Below, one piece after another: positions 35,920 through 47,185 of a DNA stretch of 64,000 bases. Position 1 is the first letter of the stretch. Every line of letters begins with the position of its first letter. The position numbers and the translations under genes were made by a program. Where the stretch lies: NCBI GenBank assembly GCA_964016885.1, contig OZ024743.1, forward strand, positions 192,441,155 through 192,505,154. Reading direction: 5' to 3'. The notes beneath the pieces were generated by a model. That model was not told the DNA's origin and did not search any database. It saw nothing but the letters and a program-made list of their open reading frames with translations. This DNA is from Eledone cirrhosa. Its lineage: Eukaryota > Mollusca > Cephalopoda > Octopoda > Eledonidae.

Positions 35920-36256
35920 TTCTTTCGTTACTATATTTCTAATAAAATACACTACCTTTTATTTTCAAATAATTTCGAAAATAATCAAAAATTTGGCAAG
36001 ATTTACTTACATAATTTTCACATTATTAACACTTTCATTATCATATTTCTAATGAAACACACTATAATTTTTAAAATAAACCAAAAATTTGGTGGTATTT
36101 AATAATATAATTAAATTTCTCATTTTTAAGTTGGTATTTGGAACATAAAGAGTCTTACAAAAAATTATGATGGAAGCTTTTTAGATAAATATAAACACTT
36201 TAAAACAAATGATTTTCTATTATTGAACCAGGATGTTAGGTATGAAAAAGTTAAAT
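35920..36256 (-). mobile_element. two overlapping TTAACCCTTT-type MITE copies
   Basis: 'ttctttcgttactatatttc' and again 'actttcattatcatatttct', followed by 'aaaaaattatgatggaagct' and 'aggtatgaaaaagttaa'. Confidence 0.5.
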
Positions 36257-36339
36257 GACAAATTTATCCAAGAAATATAGATCAATATTTTGTAACTTAT
36301 TGTAGTAACTAAAAGGGTGGAAAGATAAGATTATAATGG

Positions 36340-36860
36340 ATTTACTTGCGGATGTCATGATTCATGGCACATTTGTAGAATGAAAGGAATCGTAGAGAGA
36401 GAAGACATAAAGGTAGCGAAGAAGAGAGAGCAATGGGGGGAACTAGTGTATAAGAAAGGAGGAGGGAAGCCAAAAGAAAGCTGTGTGTTCCTGTGAGGAG
36501 CAGGGGAGTTTAAATAGAGAGAAGACATAGAGGTAAGGAAGAGAGTGAGGGTGGACGATGCTAATAAGAGAGAAGTAGAGTGAAACCAAGAGAGACTGAG
36601 CATGTATGTGAGGAGCAGGCAGCAAAAGGGAGAGAAGGAAGACAAAGGAGGAAAAACAAGAATGCAAGAAGTGGGGAACAAAAGTATGAGAAAGGAAATA
36701 CACAAATAGTAAAGAAGCTGAGGGGGAGAGAGAGAAAACAGGAGTGAGAGAAACAGAGACAGAAAGGTGAGGGATAAATAAAAAGAATTACAAAGGATGT
36801 AGAAAGAGATGAAATAGAAATATGTGAAGTAGGATAGCAGGCAAGAAAAGTGAAACTACC
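36340..36860 (+). repeat. purine-rich tract with degenerate ~125-bp repeat
   Basis: About 500 bases almost free of pyrimidine runs. 'agagagaagacataaaggta' near 36390 recurs as 'agagagaagacatagaggta' near 36515. ORFs on the opposite strand are by-products. Confidence 0.6.
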
Positions 36861-36892
36861 CCTGGTTCTATAATCCAGAGCTGTTCATTTGT

Positions 36893-37245
36893 TAAAGTGT
36901 GAATGTGCATGGCTTAATAGTTAGGGTATTCAGCTGCTGATCTTAATGTCATGAGTTCTATTCCTGAGCAGAATATTGAATAGATGTAACATCAAGAAAG
37001 GTAAACAGAAGCAGGTGTTCTTGGTATCAATGGCATCAAAGCTTTGTGAATATGGATCAGTGAACAAACAGTAACTAGTATGTGTACGTGTGACTGTATT
37101 TATATATGGCCCAGTGATTAAAGTATTGAGCTCATGATCATCAAATTTGATTGCAGGACCCAACAGTGCATTGTCCTTAAGCAAGACACTTTATTTCACA
37201 TTGCTCCAGTCCACTCAGCTGGAAAAAATGAGTTGTACTTTTATT
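36893..37245 (+). repeat. two tRNA-like SINE head fragments
   Basis: 36900-36975 ('ggcttaatagttagggtatt', 'atgtcatgagttctattcct') and 37108-37225 ('ggcccagtgattaaagtatt', 'gcaagacactttatttcaca', 'gctccagtccactcagctgg'). Confidence 0.5.
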
Positions 37246-37409
37246 TTAAAAGACCAGCCATATCACACACTGTCATGCTTAATCTTCTTGAAAATTGTAT
37301 TAAATGTGCATTTTGTTAGTGGAATGCTTGCATGTTAATTCCATAAATAGGCTGTTCCATTGTTTGAACAACTGAAAGACTCATCATCATCATCACAACA
37401 CACACACAC

Positions 37410-37560
37410 CTTTTAAAGTATTTATATTTATCTTTCATCATAATTTAATGTCAAAGAATATTTGTTAATAAGAAGAAAATTAGTTATATTACTAAATCCC
37501 TCAAATTCTTGATTTTTTTCAAAATAATTTTAAAATGATGGTCAATGATAAAAGAGTTAA
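37410..37560 (+). mobile_element. TTAACCCTTT-ended MITE, 3' part
   Basis: 'ttatctttcatcataattta', 'aaattcttgatttttttcaa', end 'aatgataaaagagttaaaa'. Confidence 0.45.
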
Positions 37561-37892
37561 AAATAAACATTCAAATAAAAGGGAGTGAGGGGGAGGGGGG
37601 AGGGGAATCCCAAACAGAAAATAAATAAAAAATAGTGGGAACCTGATGTATATTTAAGCATGTCAGTTGTGGGATGGGGCAGGGGGGTATAAAAATAATT
37701 AAACCAAATGATTAACACTCATCTTTTTGTTAGATTTCAGATAGAGGCCTATAACTTGATACTCCTCTAACTTGTGCACTACATATGTATGTGTGTGTAT
37801 ATGATTAACAGTTCTTTGGTTACATTATATTACTAAATTCTTTCATTATTCTTTGATTATTTTTTTTCATTAGAAATATGGTAAGGAAAGAG

Positions 37893-38109
37893 TTAACCCT
37901 TTAGCATTTAAACTGGCCATATCTGGCCAGAATTCTCTCACCTCTTCCTGTTCAAACCGGCCATAACTGGCTGCTCATACTTATGTTAAGGTATTGTTCT
38001 CAAACTAAATAATATCAAAATATCATAGATTTGATATTATGTGAGATAAAGTGTTTACTGTGAAACTACAATAGTAAATATAGAGTAATGTAAATGCTAA
38101 AGGGTTAAA
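37893..38109 (-). mobile_element. TTAACCCTTTAGCAT-ended MITE, intact
   Basis: Left 'ttaaccctttagcatttaaa' and right 'taaatgctaaagggttaa' are inverted ends. Core 'aggtattgttctcaaactaa', 'gatttgatattatgtgagat'. 217 bases, no ORF. Confidence 0.75.
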
Positions 38110-38274
38110 CAAACAACTTGTATATGATAGTGCTTGCTTGCACATATCTGATCAATTAATAGACCTTGAAAGTATGCATGATAGTATTTGTATGTGTCTG
38201 AGCCTTGTAATCCTCCTTCTATTGGTCACATTACCTTGAATAGAGATAACATAAACAAGAGAGGTCTTTGGTCT

Positions 38275-38815
38275 TGCAAAGGACAACGCAGCCTTTTTAG
38301 TATTGGTGCCACAAGATGTATTCACTACACTGTATAAAGTGGTTGGCAAATGAACAGAGGCAACATTAGATCAAGAGGCATCTTTAGTTTTGTCAAGGAC
38401 ATGACAACCTCTCTAAGGCTGGTGCCATGATAAAATGCATCAAGTGCTCTATAAAGTGGTTGATGTTAAAAAGAACATCCAGCCATAGAAACCAAGCCAA
38501 AAATGGATTATACGAACAAGATGTGGAGCAGTAACTCCAAATAAAAATCCAGCCAACACAATCAACATAGAAAGTGAATGTAAAACGATGTGTTCATCAT
38601 CATCATCTGCAACTTATAACATGTTTTTCCATGCTGGCATAGGTTAAATAGATTGTCATAGACCAAGTCATTACTTAATCTGAGCTACTGTCCTCCTAGA
38701 CAGGCTTGAAGCTATGTCTGCTAACAAACATTTGATTTTGGTTTCTACAGTTTGATGTCCTTCCTAATGCCAATCACTTTAGAGAGTGTACTGAATGCAT
38801 TTTATCGGGTCACTA
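38275..38815. repeat. two head-to-head SINE/LINE tails
   Basis: 38275-38620 plus-oriented ('aagaacatccagccatagaa', end near 'cgatgtgttc'); 38597-38810 minus-oriented (catcatcatctgcaac..., 'gatgtccttcctaatgccaa'). Confidence 0.55.
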
Positions 38816-38969
38816 TATATATATTTGATAATAATGGTATTAATATAAAATATTACATTAACATTATATACAGTATACGAGTTCTTAATTCAGTGCCTGT
38901 TTAGTGTATTTGTCACTATCATATAAACCCTTAAAACAAGCATATATATATATATTACAGATTTGTATA

Positions 38970-39052
38970 TACAGGGTGTCCCAAAACAATGTATACACAC
39001 TTTTATTAGAATGCTGTTGAAGTGTTTATACATTTTTTGGGGACACCCTGTA
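38970..39052. mobile_element. mariner-type MITE (copy 2)
   Basis: Perfect 'tacagggtgtccc' ends; 83 bases; internal 'tttattagaatgctgttgaa' is the reverse complement of the core in the copy at 111-215. TA target on both sides. Confidence 0.8.
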
Positions 39053-39274
39053 TAAATATATATGCTTGGTGGTCACCTATCTGTCCAACTCATTTGTCTA
39101 CCATCATATCATGGAAAAATTATACATCTCATATGTATTTTGTCTGAAGAGGACATGTTTTGGTTTATGTTATACATAAAATTTTGCATCTCCGAAATAT
39201 ATATAATAAAATAAATAGAGATGATATAAAGTATATATCTTTCGTTTATTACTATTAATATTATTATAATATAT

Positions 39275-39605
39275 ATCATCATCATTTTACATCCACTTTT
39301 CCCTGCTTACAAGGGTGGGGCGGGAACTGATTCTGGCTTGGATTTCTACAGCTGGATGCCCTTCCTAACACCAACCTCCATTACAGTGTGGGCTGGGTGC
39401 TTTTTTGCCGTGGCATCTCCACGACCACTTTGCAGTGGAATGATAGGGACCCCAGTCCTATCATCTCATATCTACAGATGAGTAAACTGGAGCAATGTGA
39501 AATAAAGTGTCTTGCTCAAGGAAACAACACACCATCCGGTCTGAGAATTGAACTCACAACCTTTCGATTGCAAGCCCAATGCTCTAACCACTAAGCCATG
39601 TGCCT

Positions 39606-39608
<3 letters not shown>
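39275..39608 (-). repeat. composite SINE: tRNA-like head plus RTE-like tail
   Basis: Minus strand: head 'tggcttagtggttagagcat', B-box-like 'ttgtgagttcaattctcaga', tail units and 'gttaggaagggcatccagct', 'gtgga' and ATGATGAT end. Twin of 33565-33917. Confidence 0.75.

Positions 39609-39644
<36 letters not shown>
39607..39644. repeat. (TA)n microsatellite
   Basis: TA run between the SINE head and the LINE. Confidence 0.8.
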
Positions 39645-39646
<2 letters not shown>

Positions 39647-40345
39647 ACTATTAGCCACTCAAGGGTTCTCCCTAAAAATGAAAGGCAGGTTGTATGATGC
39701 CTGCATACGAACAGCAATGTTGCATGGCAGTGAGGCCTGGGCATTGTGTGCAGAGGATATACGCAGACTAGAGAGGAACGAAGCTTGCATGCTCCGCTGG
39801 ATGTGTAATAGTAACATACGTGAACGGCAAAGCATAAGCGAACTAAGGAAAAAATTAGAAATAAGAGGGATCAGATGTTGTTTACTCGAGAGAAGGCTAC
39901 GTTGGTATGGTCACGTGATGCGCATGAAAGATGACAGCTGTATAACAAAGTGCAGGCCAATAAAGATAGACGGTAGCTACGGAGTAGGCAGACCCAGAAA
40001 AACCTGGGACGAGCTGATAAATTCCGACCTCACACACTAACACCTCTCCAAGACAATTTCACTGGACCGAGACCTTTGGCGGTACTCAGTAATAGAGAAG
40101 ACCCGCCTTACCTAAATACAAAGTAAAACCTACTACAGTCTGTAGGCAACACGGTAAAAACCTCCCAGCCCCACACTGTAAATGTGGTTGGTGTTAGGAA
40201 GGGCATCCAGCTGTAGGAAACCCGCCAGACAGTCCTATGCGAGCAAGACAATCACTCTTGCCTCAAGTGGGAAAACCCCCGTCCAAACCCATGCAAGCGT
40301 GGAACACGGACGTTAAACGATGATGATGATGATGATGATGATGAT
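39645..40345 (+). mobile_element. RTE-like LINE, best preserved C-terminal region and 3' UTR
   Basis: An open frame from 39645 to 40040 encodes LLATQGFSLKMKGRLYDACI, EAWALCAEDIRRLERNEACM, LRWMCNSNIRERQSISELRK, RLRWYGHVMRMKDD, KIDGSYGVGRPRKTWDELIN and SDLTH. It stops at a TAA; the related copy at 26978 reads HLHLSKT on through the same point. The 3' UTR carries 'gtaggcaacacggtaaaaac' and 'gttaggaagggcatccagct', then 'catgcaagcgtggaacacgg' and (ATG)8. 5'-truncated at the (TA)n, as expected for target-primed insertion. Confidence 0.85.
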
Positions 40346-40379
40346 ACACACACACACATGCAATCCATCAGCTCAAGGT

Positions 40380-41035
40380 ATGATCAGTTACAATTGGGTC
40401 AGAATCAGGCCTAACTCTTGAATTGTTATCTCATCTACATAATAGCATTAAGTGCTCAAATTAGTGTGCCACCAGTAACTGAACATTATGCACCAAACAA
40501 CTATATCAGCAATGAAAACATCATATCTGTATATTCCCTTGTCTTTAGCTTTAGATTGGATTGCTTTTGGATGCTTTTTGATGATGTAGCATGACCAGTT
40601 TCATAATCAAACCATCACGTAGTTGTGATCACCAATGAAATATGTATCACAGCTTTATTAATAAAGGATTTTTAAACATCTACACCAAACTTCGCATTTA
40701 TCTTTATTCTACATATACTCCGTAGCAGACTGACAAACTATAGTTGGAAGAAAACACATGATGTTGAATGCTTAAATCAAATTGTATCATTATTCATTGA
40801 TTGGTGTGTTGCATAAACAAACCCAATTAGTCAACATGTTTATCATAAGTGTGTGTATGTATATATATATATATATATAGGTTTTTTGCAAGGTATTTAT
40901 TATTATTTTTCTGCCCAAATTCTACACATTGTCTATGACTTTTGTTCACAGTCCTTTCAAAATCAAATTATTAGTTGCTACTCTGAGACAATGAACTCAT
41001 TTCAAGTATCACTGAGTGGTATATATATATATGTG
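40380..41035. other. intron, nothing recognised
   Basis: AT-rich with a (TA)n at 40860-40880; no repeat family signature seen. Confidence 0.4.
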
Positions 41036-41044
41036 TGTACAGCA

Positions 41045-41250
41045 GCAATCATTTAAAGACCATTTTCCCTGCCAAAGCAGGGGTTAACCATGCAAACCCC
41101 ATGATAGGCTTCATACTCATGATGGGGTCTTTTTGAGATACTGTTTTATAGCCAGATGCCCTTCCTGGTACCAACCCATTTATTTGCCGTTTCCAACATA
41201 TAGGGATATAGGATAACCATTCTAAACCAGATACACAGAGAATAAATATG
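41045..41250 (+). repeat. dispersed repeat ('gcaggggttaaccatgcaaa')
   Basis: Relatively complete copy: 'agaccattttccctgccaaa', 'catgataggcttcatactca', 'agatgcccttcctggtacca', 'ttctaaaccagatacacaga'. Relatives at 2405, 7200, 13715, 16228 and 53995. Confidence 0.6.
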
Positions 41251-41639
41251 TGTATCAATATATATGTATGTAAAATGTGAACAGAAATAAAAGCAAATGA
41301 CAGTACAATGAAGAAATATATTAGTTTAATGTTTATATACTTATATGTGTGTTATATGTGTGTGTGTGTGTATAACAGCATATCCAATAAACTACATTTC
41401 ATTTTGTATTCCTGCTTCAATGTTTTTCTACTCCAAGTCAAGAAAGAAGTGAATCTCAGACTACTTTTTTCTTTCTATCTTTGCTTTGAAGCAGGTGTTT
41501 CATATCTGTAGATTTCTCTTCCTAATTCATACCATCTCAGAACTAAGATTAAATAGCTACTCCCCCTCCCTTGGATACAGCTGAGAGTTTTAGTTTTTGT
41601 TGTTTTTTTTATCATTATTTCCATTTACAGTAGAGTACA

Positions 41640-42175
41640 AAACGTCTTGAACATATTTCCTTTATTTATCTTCATTGCATTGAATTCTATATATGGCTGA
41701 CATTGAGACAATTATAGAATTTGGTCTCTATCTACAAACAGAGCATCTTTAGTTTCTCTTTTCAGACAGATCTGAGGAAAAGTACAAGCTAAGCATTTAA
41801 TGTGGTCAGTTTGAGAGAGCTGATTTAAATTTTATTAAAAATTGGTTGTTGTTATTGTTGATGCTGCTGTGTCATTTCTTGTAGATGAAATATCTTAACT
41901 CTGTCAGTTGTAAACTATGGTAAACCCATCGACATATTTCCTTTGTCATACTCACTGTCATTGCATTGAGTTCTACCCATGATTGGCATTGATACTATTT
42001 TAAAATCTGCTCTCTCTATCTGCTACTGGGGCAGCCTTGGTTTCTCACTCCAGATATATTCTCCAGATTTTAAAGTCACCACCATAAGTTCAGTGTTTGA
42101 TGTGGTCAAACAGTTGATTTTAATTTTGATTAAAAATTGTTGATTGTACCATTTCTCATAGATGTCAAAAGATCT
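41640..42175 (+). repeat. old ~279-bp tandem duplication
   Basis: 'acatatttcctttatttatc' at 41659 and 'acatatttcctttgtcatac' at 41933 start two diverged copies. Both continue 'ttgcattgaRttct', 'tggYtgacattga'-like, 'tctctatct', 'atgtggtca' and 'tgatttNaattttNattaaaaatt' in order. Confidence 0.6.
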
Positions 42176-42219
42176 CCCACATGTTACAATGACAAAAATC
42201 ACTACGTTCACCCTGTATG

Positions 42220-42560
42220 CTGATCTGATGCCACAACAAAAAAAAAAACCCAGTCCATTCTGTAAGGTGGTCATGCTGGTGACACGACAAAAAACATCCA
42301 GTCCACTCTGTAAGGTGGTCATGCTGGTGACACGACAAAAAGCACCCAGTCCATCCTGTTAAATGGTAATTTCAGAATCCCGATAAAAAGCACCCACACT
42401 GTAACATGCTAGGCATTACAAAGGGCTTAAAGTGTAGAAACCAAGCCAAAATACAGATCCGCATGAACATGATGTGGCCTACGGACCTGACTGGTCTCCT
42501 AACGTGACAACCCGTCTAACCCACGCAAACGTGGAAAATGGATATTAAATGATGTAATAT
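42220..42560 (+). repeat. SINE/LINE tail with tandem units
   Basis: Three units of 'gtccactctgtaaggtggtc' plus 'atgctggtgacacgacaaaa', then 'accaagccaaaatacagatc' and end 'ggaaaatggatattaaatga'. Confidence 0.65.
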
Positions 42561-42654
42561 TGTAACTCTATTATGAGAATGCCTACATGTGCCTGAGTGA
42601 ATGACTGATAGTGTTTGCAAGCATACACAATAGTATGAAGTAGCAGTCGTTAGA

Positions 42655-42950
42655 ATGTCAGATGAAATACTTTTCAGTGTTTGCTCTGGCTATCTGTGCT
42701 CTGAATTCAAACCCTAACAAGGTCAACTGTACCTTTCATCCATCCTTTCAATGTTGATAAATAAAATACCAGTTCAATAGTTGGTTTGATATTTGCTCTA
42801 TATTTATTTTACAGTCGGCTGAGTAAGGTATGGTGTGGCCAATCTTGTGTCTGACTCATGCAAGCACGCATGGGTGGGGGGTGGACGTTAAGTGGTGATG
42901 ATAATGATGATGATGATATATATATATGTGTGTGTGTGTGTGTGTTCTCT
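42655..42950 (+). repeat. diverged type A SINE, then LINE tail and (TG)n
   Basis: 42655-42800 has 'ctgaattcaaaccctaacaa' and 'aaataaaataccagttcaat'. 42830-42905 ends 'aagtggtgatgataatgatg'. Confidence 0.5.
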
Positions 42951-43059
42951 GGATAGAGAAATATCAGCTGTGATGGATATACTCCGCAAGGTTTGAATGC
43001 AGCAAGACAAGTTGTAATGTTACAACACAATGGCACCCCTATGACTCCATCTGGAGTTA

Positions 43060-43700
43060 GGGATCAATGCATGCAACTGTAAACTAAGGCATACTTTGTA
43101 CCTTGTATTGTTTATTATAGATGGGGAGGAGGGAGAAACTGACTTTAATTTTGACTTCTGAGTCATACAAAATACTTCTGACTACAGCCCTGTGTGTGTT
43201 GTGTTGTGTGTGTGTATGTGCGTGTTGTGTTGTATGTTGTGTGGCTATCTTCAATAAATAGCATAGACAGACAAAACAATACAGACAATAGCTTTTATCT
43301 TAAAACACATTTTAAAAAATAAATATTAATGTTTTCTCTTTGTTGGTGCTTATAATAATGAAACAGAAATGGGAGTAATAGTGAAAGACAACACGTCTGT
43401 ATGTGTGGTTGTAGTAGTTGGGGTGAGGAAATAATTTTTGGGAAGCCAGGAGATGATTTGTGGCAACCAGGTAGAGACTAAAGGGGGCATTCGGCTGATG
43501 AAACATAGAACTAACAAATGAATAGTTAAATAAATACTTGTTTTAGGGGTGTGTGAGATAAACACATTAAACATGCAACAAATTAAGGACTTAAACGCTG
43601 TATATAGAATATATAATTAAACTAGTGGGCCTGCGCCATCAATGGTTGCTAATTTAGACACAGGGCCAGTTGTAGTTTTATTTTTTGTTTTTGTTGTTTT
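43060..43700. other. intron, nothing recognised
   Basis: AT-rich with a GT/TGTG tract at 43190-43245. Confidence 0.4.
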
Positions 43701-43714
43701 TTTGTGCGAATTAA

Positions 43715-43845
43715 ATAGCCCCAGTATGTGACTGGTACTTTTAATTTTATCCAACTTGGAAGGATGAAAGGTAAAATTCACTTTAGTGGGATTTGAACAT
43801 TTCTCCAAGGCTCTAACAACTCTGGCAATCCCCTGCATTACTGCG
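43715..43845 (-). repeat. type A SINE, diverged
   Basis: 'gccccagtatgtgactggta', 'tggaaggatgaaaggtaaaa', 'ctctggcaatcccctgcatt'. Confidence 0.6.
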
Positions 43846-44269
43846 CCATCAATAATTATGGCAATAATTGAGCATATTTAAATGTTAGTGTCTGAGATTG
43901 GTATACTATATATACCAGATACATGAACACAGTCATGCACACTGGGAAATTTGCGTTTTAATAAATTAATGGCTTGCATAAGAGTAACCCTATAGTTTAT
44001 GTTAATTACTGGCACATGGAAATGATTAATGATATGACTGATACTTTAATCATACATTTCTAGAATATAATTATACAAATGTTCAGAATTAAATATACAA
44101 GTGACTTACAGGATTAAATATACAAGTAACTTTGGAGACAAATGTAGCATTAGAATCCAAGACCTTATGATTGGAAAATCAAATGTAGTAACATGAATGG
44201 AATAGGAAACGCATTGTGTGTGTGTGTAAATGCTAACGAGCTACAGATATATATGTATGCAAAAAGTAA

Positions 44270-44385
44270 ACAGAAATAACAAAGCAAATGACACAGTACA
44301 ATTAAACAAATATATTAATTTAAGGTCTGATATAGTAGGAAACGTTTCGGATACTAGTCTTTCATCAGAAGATAGAATGCAAAGT
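44270..44385 (+). repeat. 'aacgtttcggatactag' repeat family
   Basis: 'gtaaacagaaataacaaagc' through 'gaaacgtttcggatactagt' and 'ctttcatcagaag'; partner of 34363-34490. Confidence 0.55.
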
Positions 44386-44488
44386 AAAAGAGGAAATTGA
44401 AAAATACAGGATGACAAGAGAAAGGACGAAAAAACAGTGTTTGATAGAGGGATTCAGTGGGTTTATACACCTCGTTATTATTAGACTA

Positions 44489-44676
44489 TTGGATTGGCAG
44501 TATCGGTAGAGGGTCGGACGCCATGCTTTGACGCATAGAGTTACGGCCCTTGCCATTCTGAGTTCAAATCCCGCCGAGGTTAACTTTGCCTTTCATCCTT
44601 ACGGGGTCGATAAAATAAAGTACCAGTAATACACTGATAACTGCTGGCCTTGTGCCAAAAGTAGAAACAATTATTA
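44489..44676 (+). repeat. full-length type A SINE
   Basis: 'attggattggcagtatcggt', 'catgctttgacgcatagagt', B-box-like 'tgagttcaaatcccgccgag', 'catccttacggggtcgataa', end 'agtagaaacaattatta'. Confidence 0.85.
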
Positions 44677-44984
44677 GACTATTACTTAGTCAAAGTTACA
44701 GCTGGCGAAATCTAGTTCAATTTTAAAATTCCACTTGCAAGTATTGAATAAACACACAAATACATGTATGTATATACACATTCATGTAGTCTAGGTTAAT
44801 CCAGTACTTATATACGTATTTACTCGATATAGCGTATTTATACTTATTTATACACATTTACTGTATATAGCGTATATCAAACAGTGGATATTTAAGTGTG
44901 TTTATCACACAAGCCAATAAAACAATCGTTTATTAATTTATGTTCTGTGTGTATCATCATGTAAGGTCAGCGAAACTTCAAAGC

Positions 44985-45120
44985 AGACAGCCAGCGTATC
45001 GGTAGAGCGTCGGATAACATGCTTTACGGCATATAGTTACGAACCTATACGTTCTGAGCTCAAATCCCATCAAGGATAGCTTTGCCTTTCAGCCAAAAGG
45101 AATTGGTCTTGTACCTAAAT
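44985..45120 (+). repeat. type A SINE, diverged
   Basis: 'agcgtatcggtagagcgtcg', 'tctgagctcaaatcccatca', then a degraded body. Confidence 0.6.
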
Positions 45121-46159
45121 CAGAGACCCTTTTTGAAGAGGACAGGCAGGCGGAATGACCGATCGGTAGAACGACCGAATGATAGACAGACAGACGAACA
45201 GAGACAGATAGATAACTAACTAAAATGGGGGAGGGTGATAATGATGAGAAATAAGATAACCATGTTCGTGGAATGAAGGCGGGGTGCATAAACAGTTGGA
45301 GCCAATGGGTGCAAATGAGGTGGAAGAGTTACACGTCAGTTAATAGGAACTCGTATAGAAATCCATTGTGTGTGGTCACTCATGCGCGAGTTTGTGTGTA
45401 TGTCTGCGTGATTTGCATTTGTCTAGAAGCTAGACTATCTGCAATAATCGCTCATGATGTTTGGTAATTGTATTTAAGTACAGAACCAATTATGAGATGG
45501 GTAAAAAATTAAAGATTGGTGACGAGTGGGCAATGAATATATATAACAAAAGAATGGTTATAAAAAAACAACACATTTGTTGTTCTGAGTCTGAACATAA
45601 AATAAAGTAATAATTTTGTTTTTTAAATTAGTTCTTCAGAAACGTAACGATAAAAAGAATAACGTAAACACAAAGAACCAGACATTTTGGAGAGAGAGAG
45701 GAAGAACGGAGACAGAATAAGGAGAAAACAAATATGGATAAAAAAAAAACTGTTGTCTCTGGTATATGAGAGAAAGAGGGGGGATGCATACGTACAGAAT
45801 GAGAGTGGTGGGAGGGATGTAGATGAAGAACAAAAGCAAAGAATAGGGGGAAGGAAGAGAAAAATAAAGAACTCTACTCTGATATGGTGGAAAGGAACGT
45901 GGGGGTGGAAGGCTTGAATTCTTTTCCTTTTGTTAAATGCCAATAATGTTATTAGAGATAGATATCGTTGTGGAGGTGGATATAGGCAGATATTTTCTTT
46001 TTAAAAGGGCCAAGAAGGAAAAGAGAAGAAACAAAATTTGAAGATACAATAAATAGATTCTATTCACAACAGATGAGGTTTAGTTACTCTACTTTAAAAT
46101 GTAGGGGGCTTTTGGTTCTAGCCGTCCTTGGTAATTCTTTCATTAATCAAACATTTTAA

Positions 46160-46410
46160 ACCCTTTTCATACCAAACCCTCTAAAACCACCCCTGGTTCT
46201 ACAATATAAAACTGATTATTTCAACCCTTTCATTATCATACTTCCAAAGAAAGACACTGCCTGTGTGTTTCAATTAATTTTGAAAATAATCTAGAATGTT
46301 GAGGGATTTAATAAAATAACTTTATCACCATTACATTGGTGTTTGGAACATAACTTAACAAAGGTTTCTTAACTATAATTAAAGTTGTTTTTTTTAATAT
46401 AAGTATAAAT
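46160..46410 (-). mobile_element. TTAACCCTTT-type MITE copies, head to tail
   Basis: 46163-46210 ends one copy ('aacccttttcataccaaacc'); 46222-46410 another ('caaccctttcattatcatac', 'aaataatctagaatgttgag'). Confidence 0.5.
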
Positions 46411-46424
46411 ATTAGAATTTCCAA

Positions 46425-46885
46425 AGTCTGGCCTGCAATGAACAAAATGGAAAGGATATGGAAGTCAGATCTACTCAGAAAAATTAAAATATTCTTCAGA
46501 GTATCTGTTGAATCAGTATTGTTGTATGGATCAGGTACATGGACCCTGACACAAGCAACACTTAAGAAGAAAGTAGATGGTGCATACACTAAAATGCTCA
46601 GGGTTGTACAAAACATAAACTGGCATCAACATAATACAGAAACTTGTCCAAGATAACAACTACCATTTGCAGGATATTGCTAGAGAAGTAAGCAGGAAGT
46701 TATACACAAACTACTATTGTGGGAACCAACTCGCGGGAGATGCAATACAGTAAAACCTGCTCGAACCTTTATTGATCAACTCTCAGACGATACAAACCTC
46801 AGTATGGAGCAGTTGCCAGGAGTAATGGAAAATTGTGAATTGTGGAGAGACTTTGTCAGGAATGTTCAACTGTGAATGATGATGA
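46425..46885 (+). mobile_element. second RTE-type LINE remnant, RT C-terminus
   Basis: MNKMERIWKSDLLRKIKIFF, RVSVESVLLYGSGTWTLTQA, TLKKKVDGAYTKMLRVVQNI: the 'ESVLLYGSETWTLT' landmark of a different RTE-group family from 39645-40345. After a frameshift, 'TFIDQLSDDT' and a C-terminal WRDFV-like end follow. No upstream RT or endonuclease. Confidence 0.75.
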
Positions 46886-46911
46886 TAAATATTCTAAATG
46901 GCCCATTTTGT

Positions 46912-47180
46912 ATCACAGAATCAGAGTGATATCAGGCTGTTTAGTATCAAAAGAGCTAAAGTGTTGATACCAAACCAGCCAAAACTGGCTATGGTTCTAT
47001 GAAAAACTATTCCATTTTAAAGAGTTTCTAATTAAATTGAAATCTTCCAACTTAATTTTATATAAGAACCCTTATTTTAAGTTACTGTCTTAGTAATGAA
47101 ATAATAATTTTAGTAAAACCATAAAAATTCTTCATTAATTAAATGTAATACAGTGTATTTCATTAGAAATATGGTAACGA
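46912..47180 (+). mobile_element. TTAACCCTTT-type MITE
   Basis: 'gatcccaaaccagccaaaac'-like start at 46965, 'tgaaatcttccaacttaatt' core, end 'ttcattagaaatatggtaac'. Confidence 0.5.
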
Positions 47181-47185
47181 AGAGG

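Noticed and set aside
45623..45943. 106-codon minus-strand frame rich in Phe/Leu/Ser
   Set aside because: Product of a purine-rich tract on the plus strand; no signal or domain beyond biased composition.
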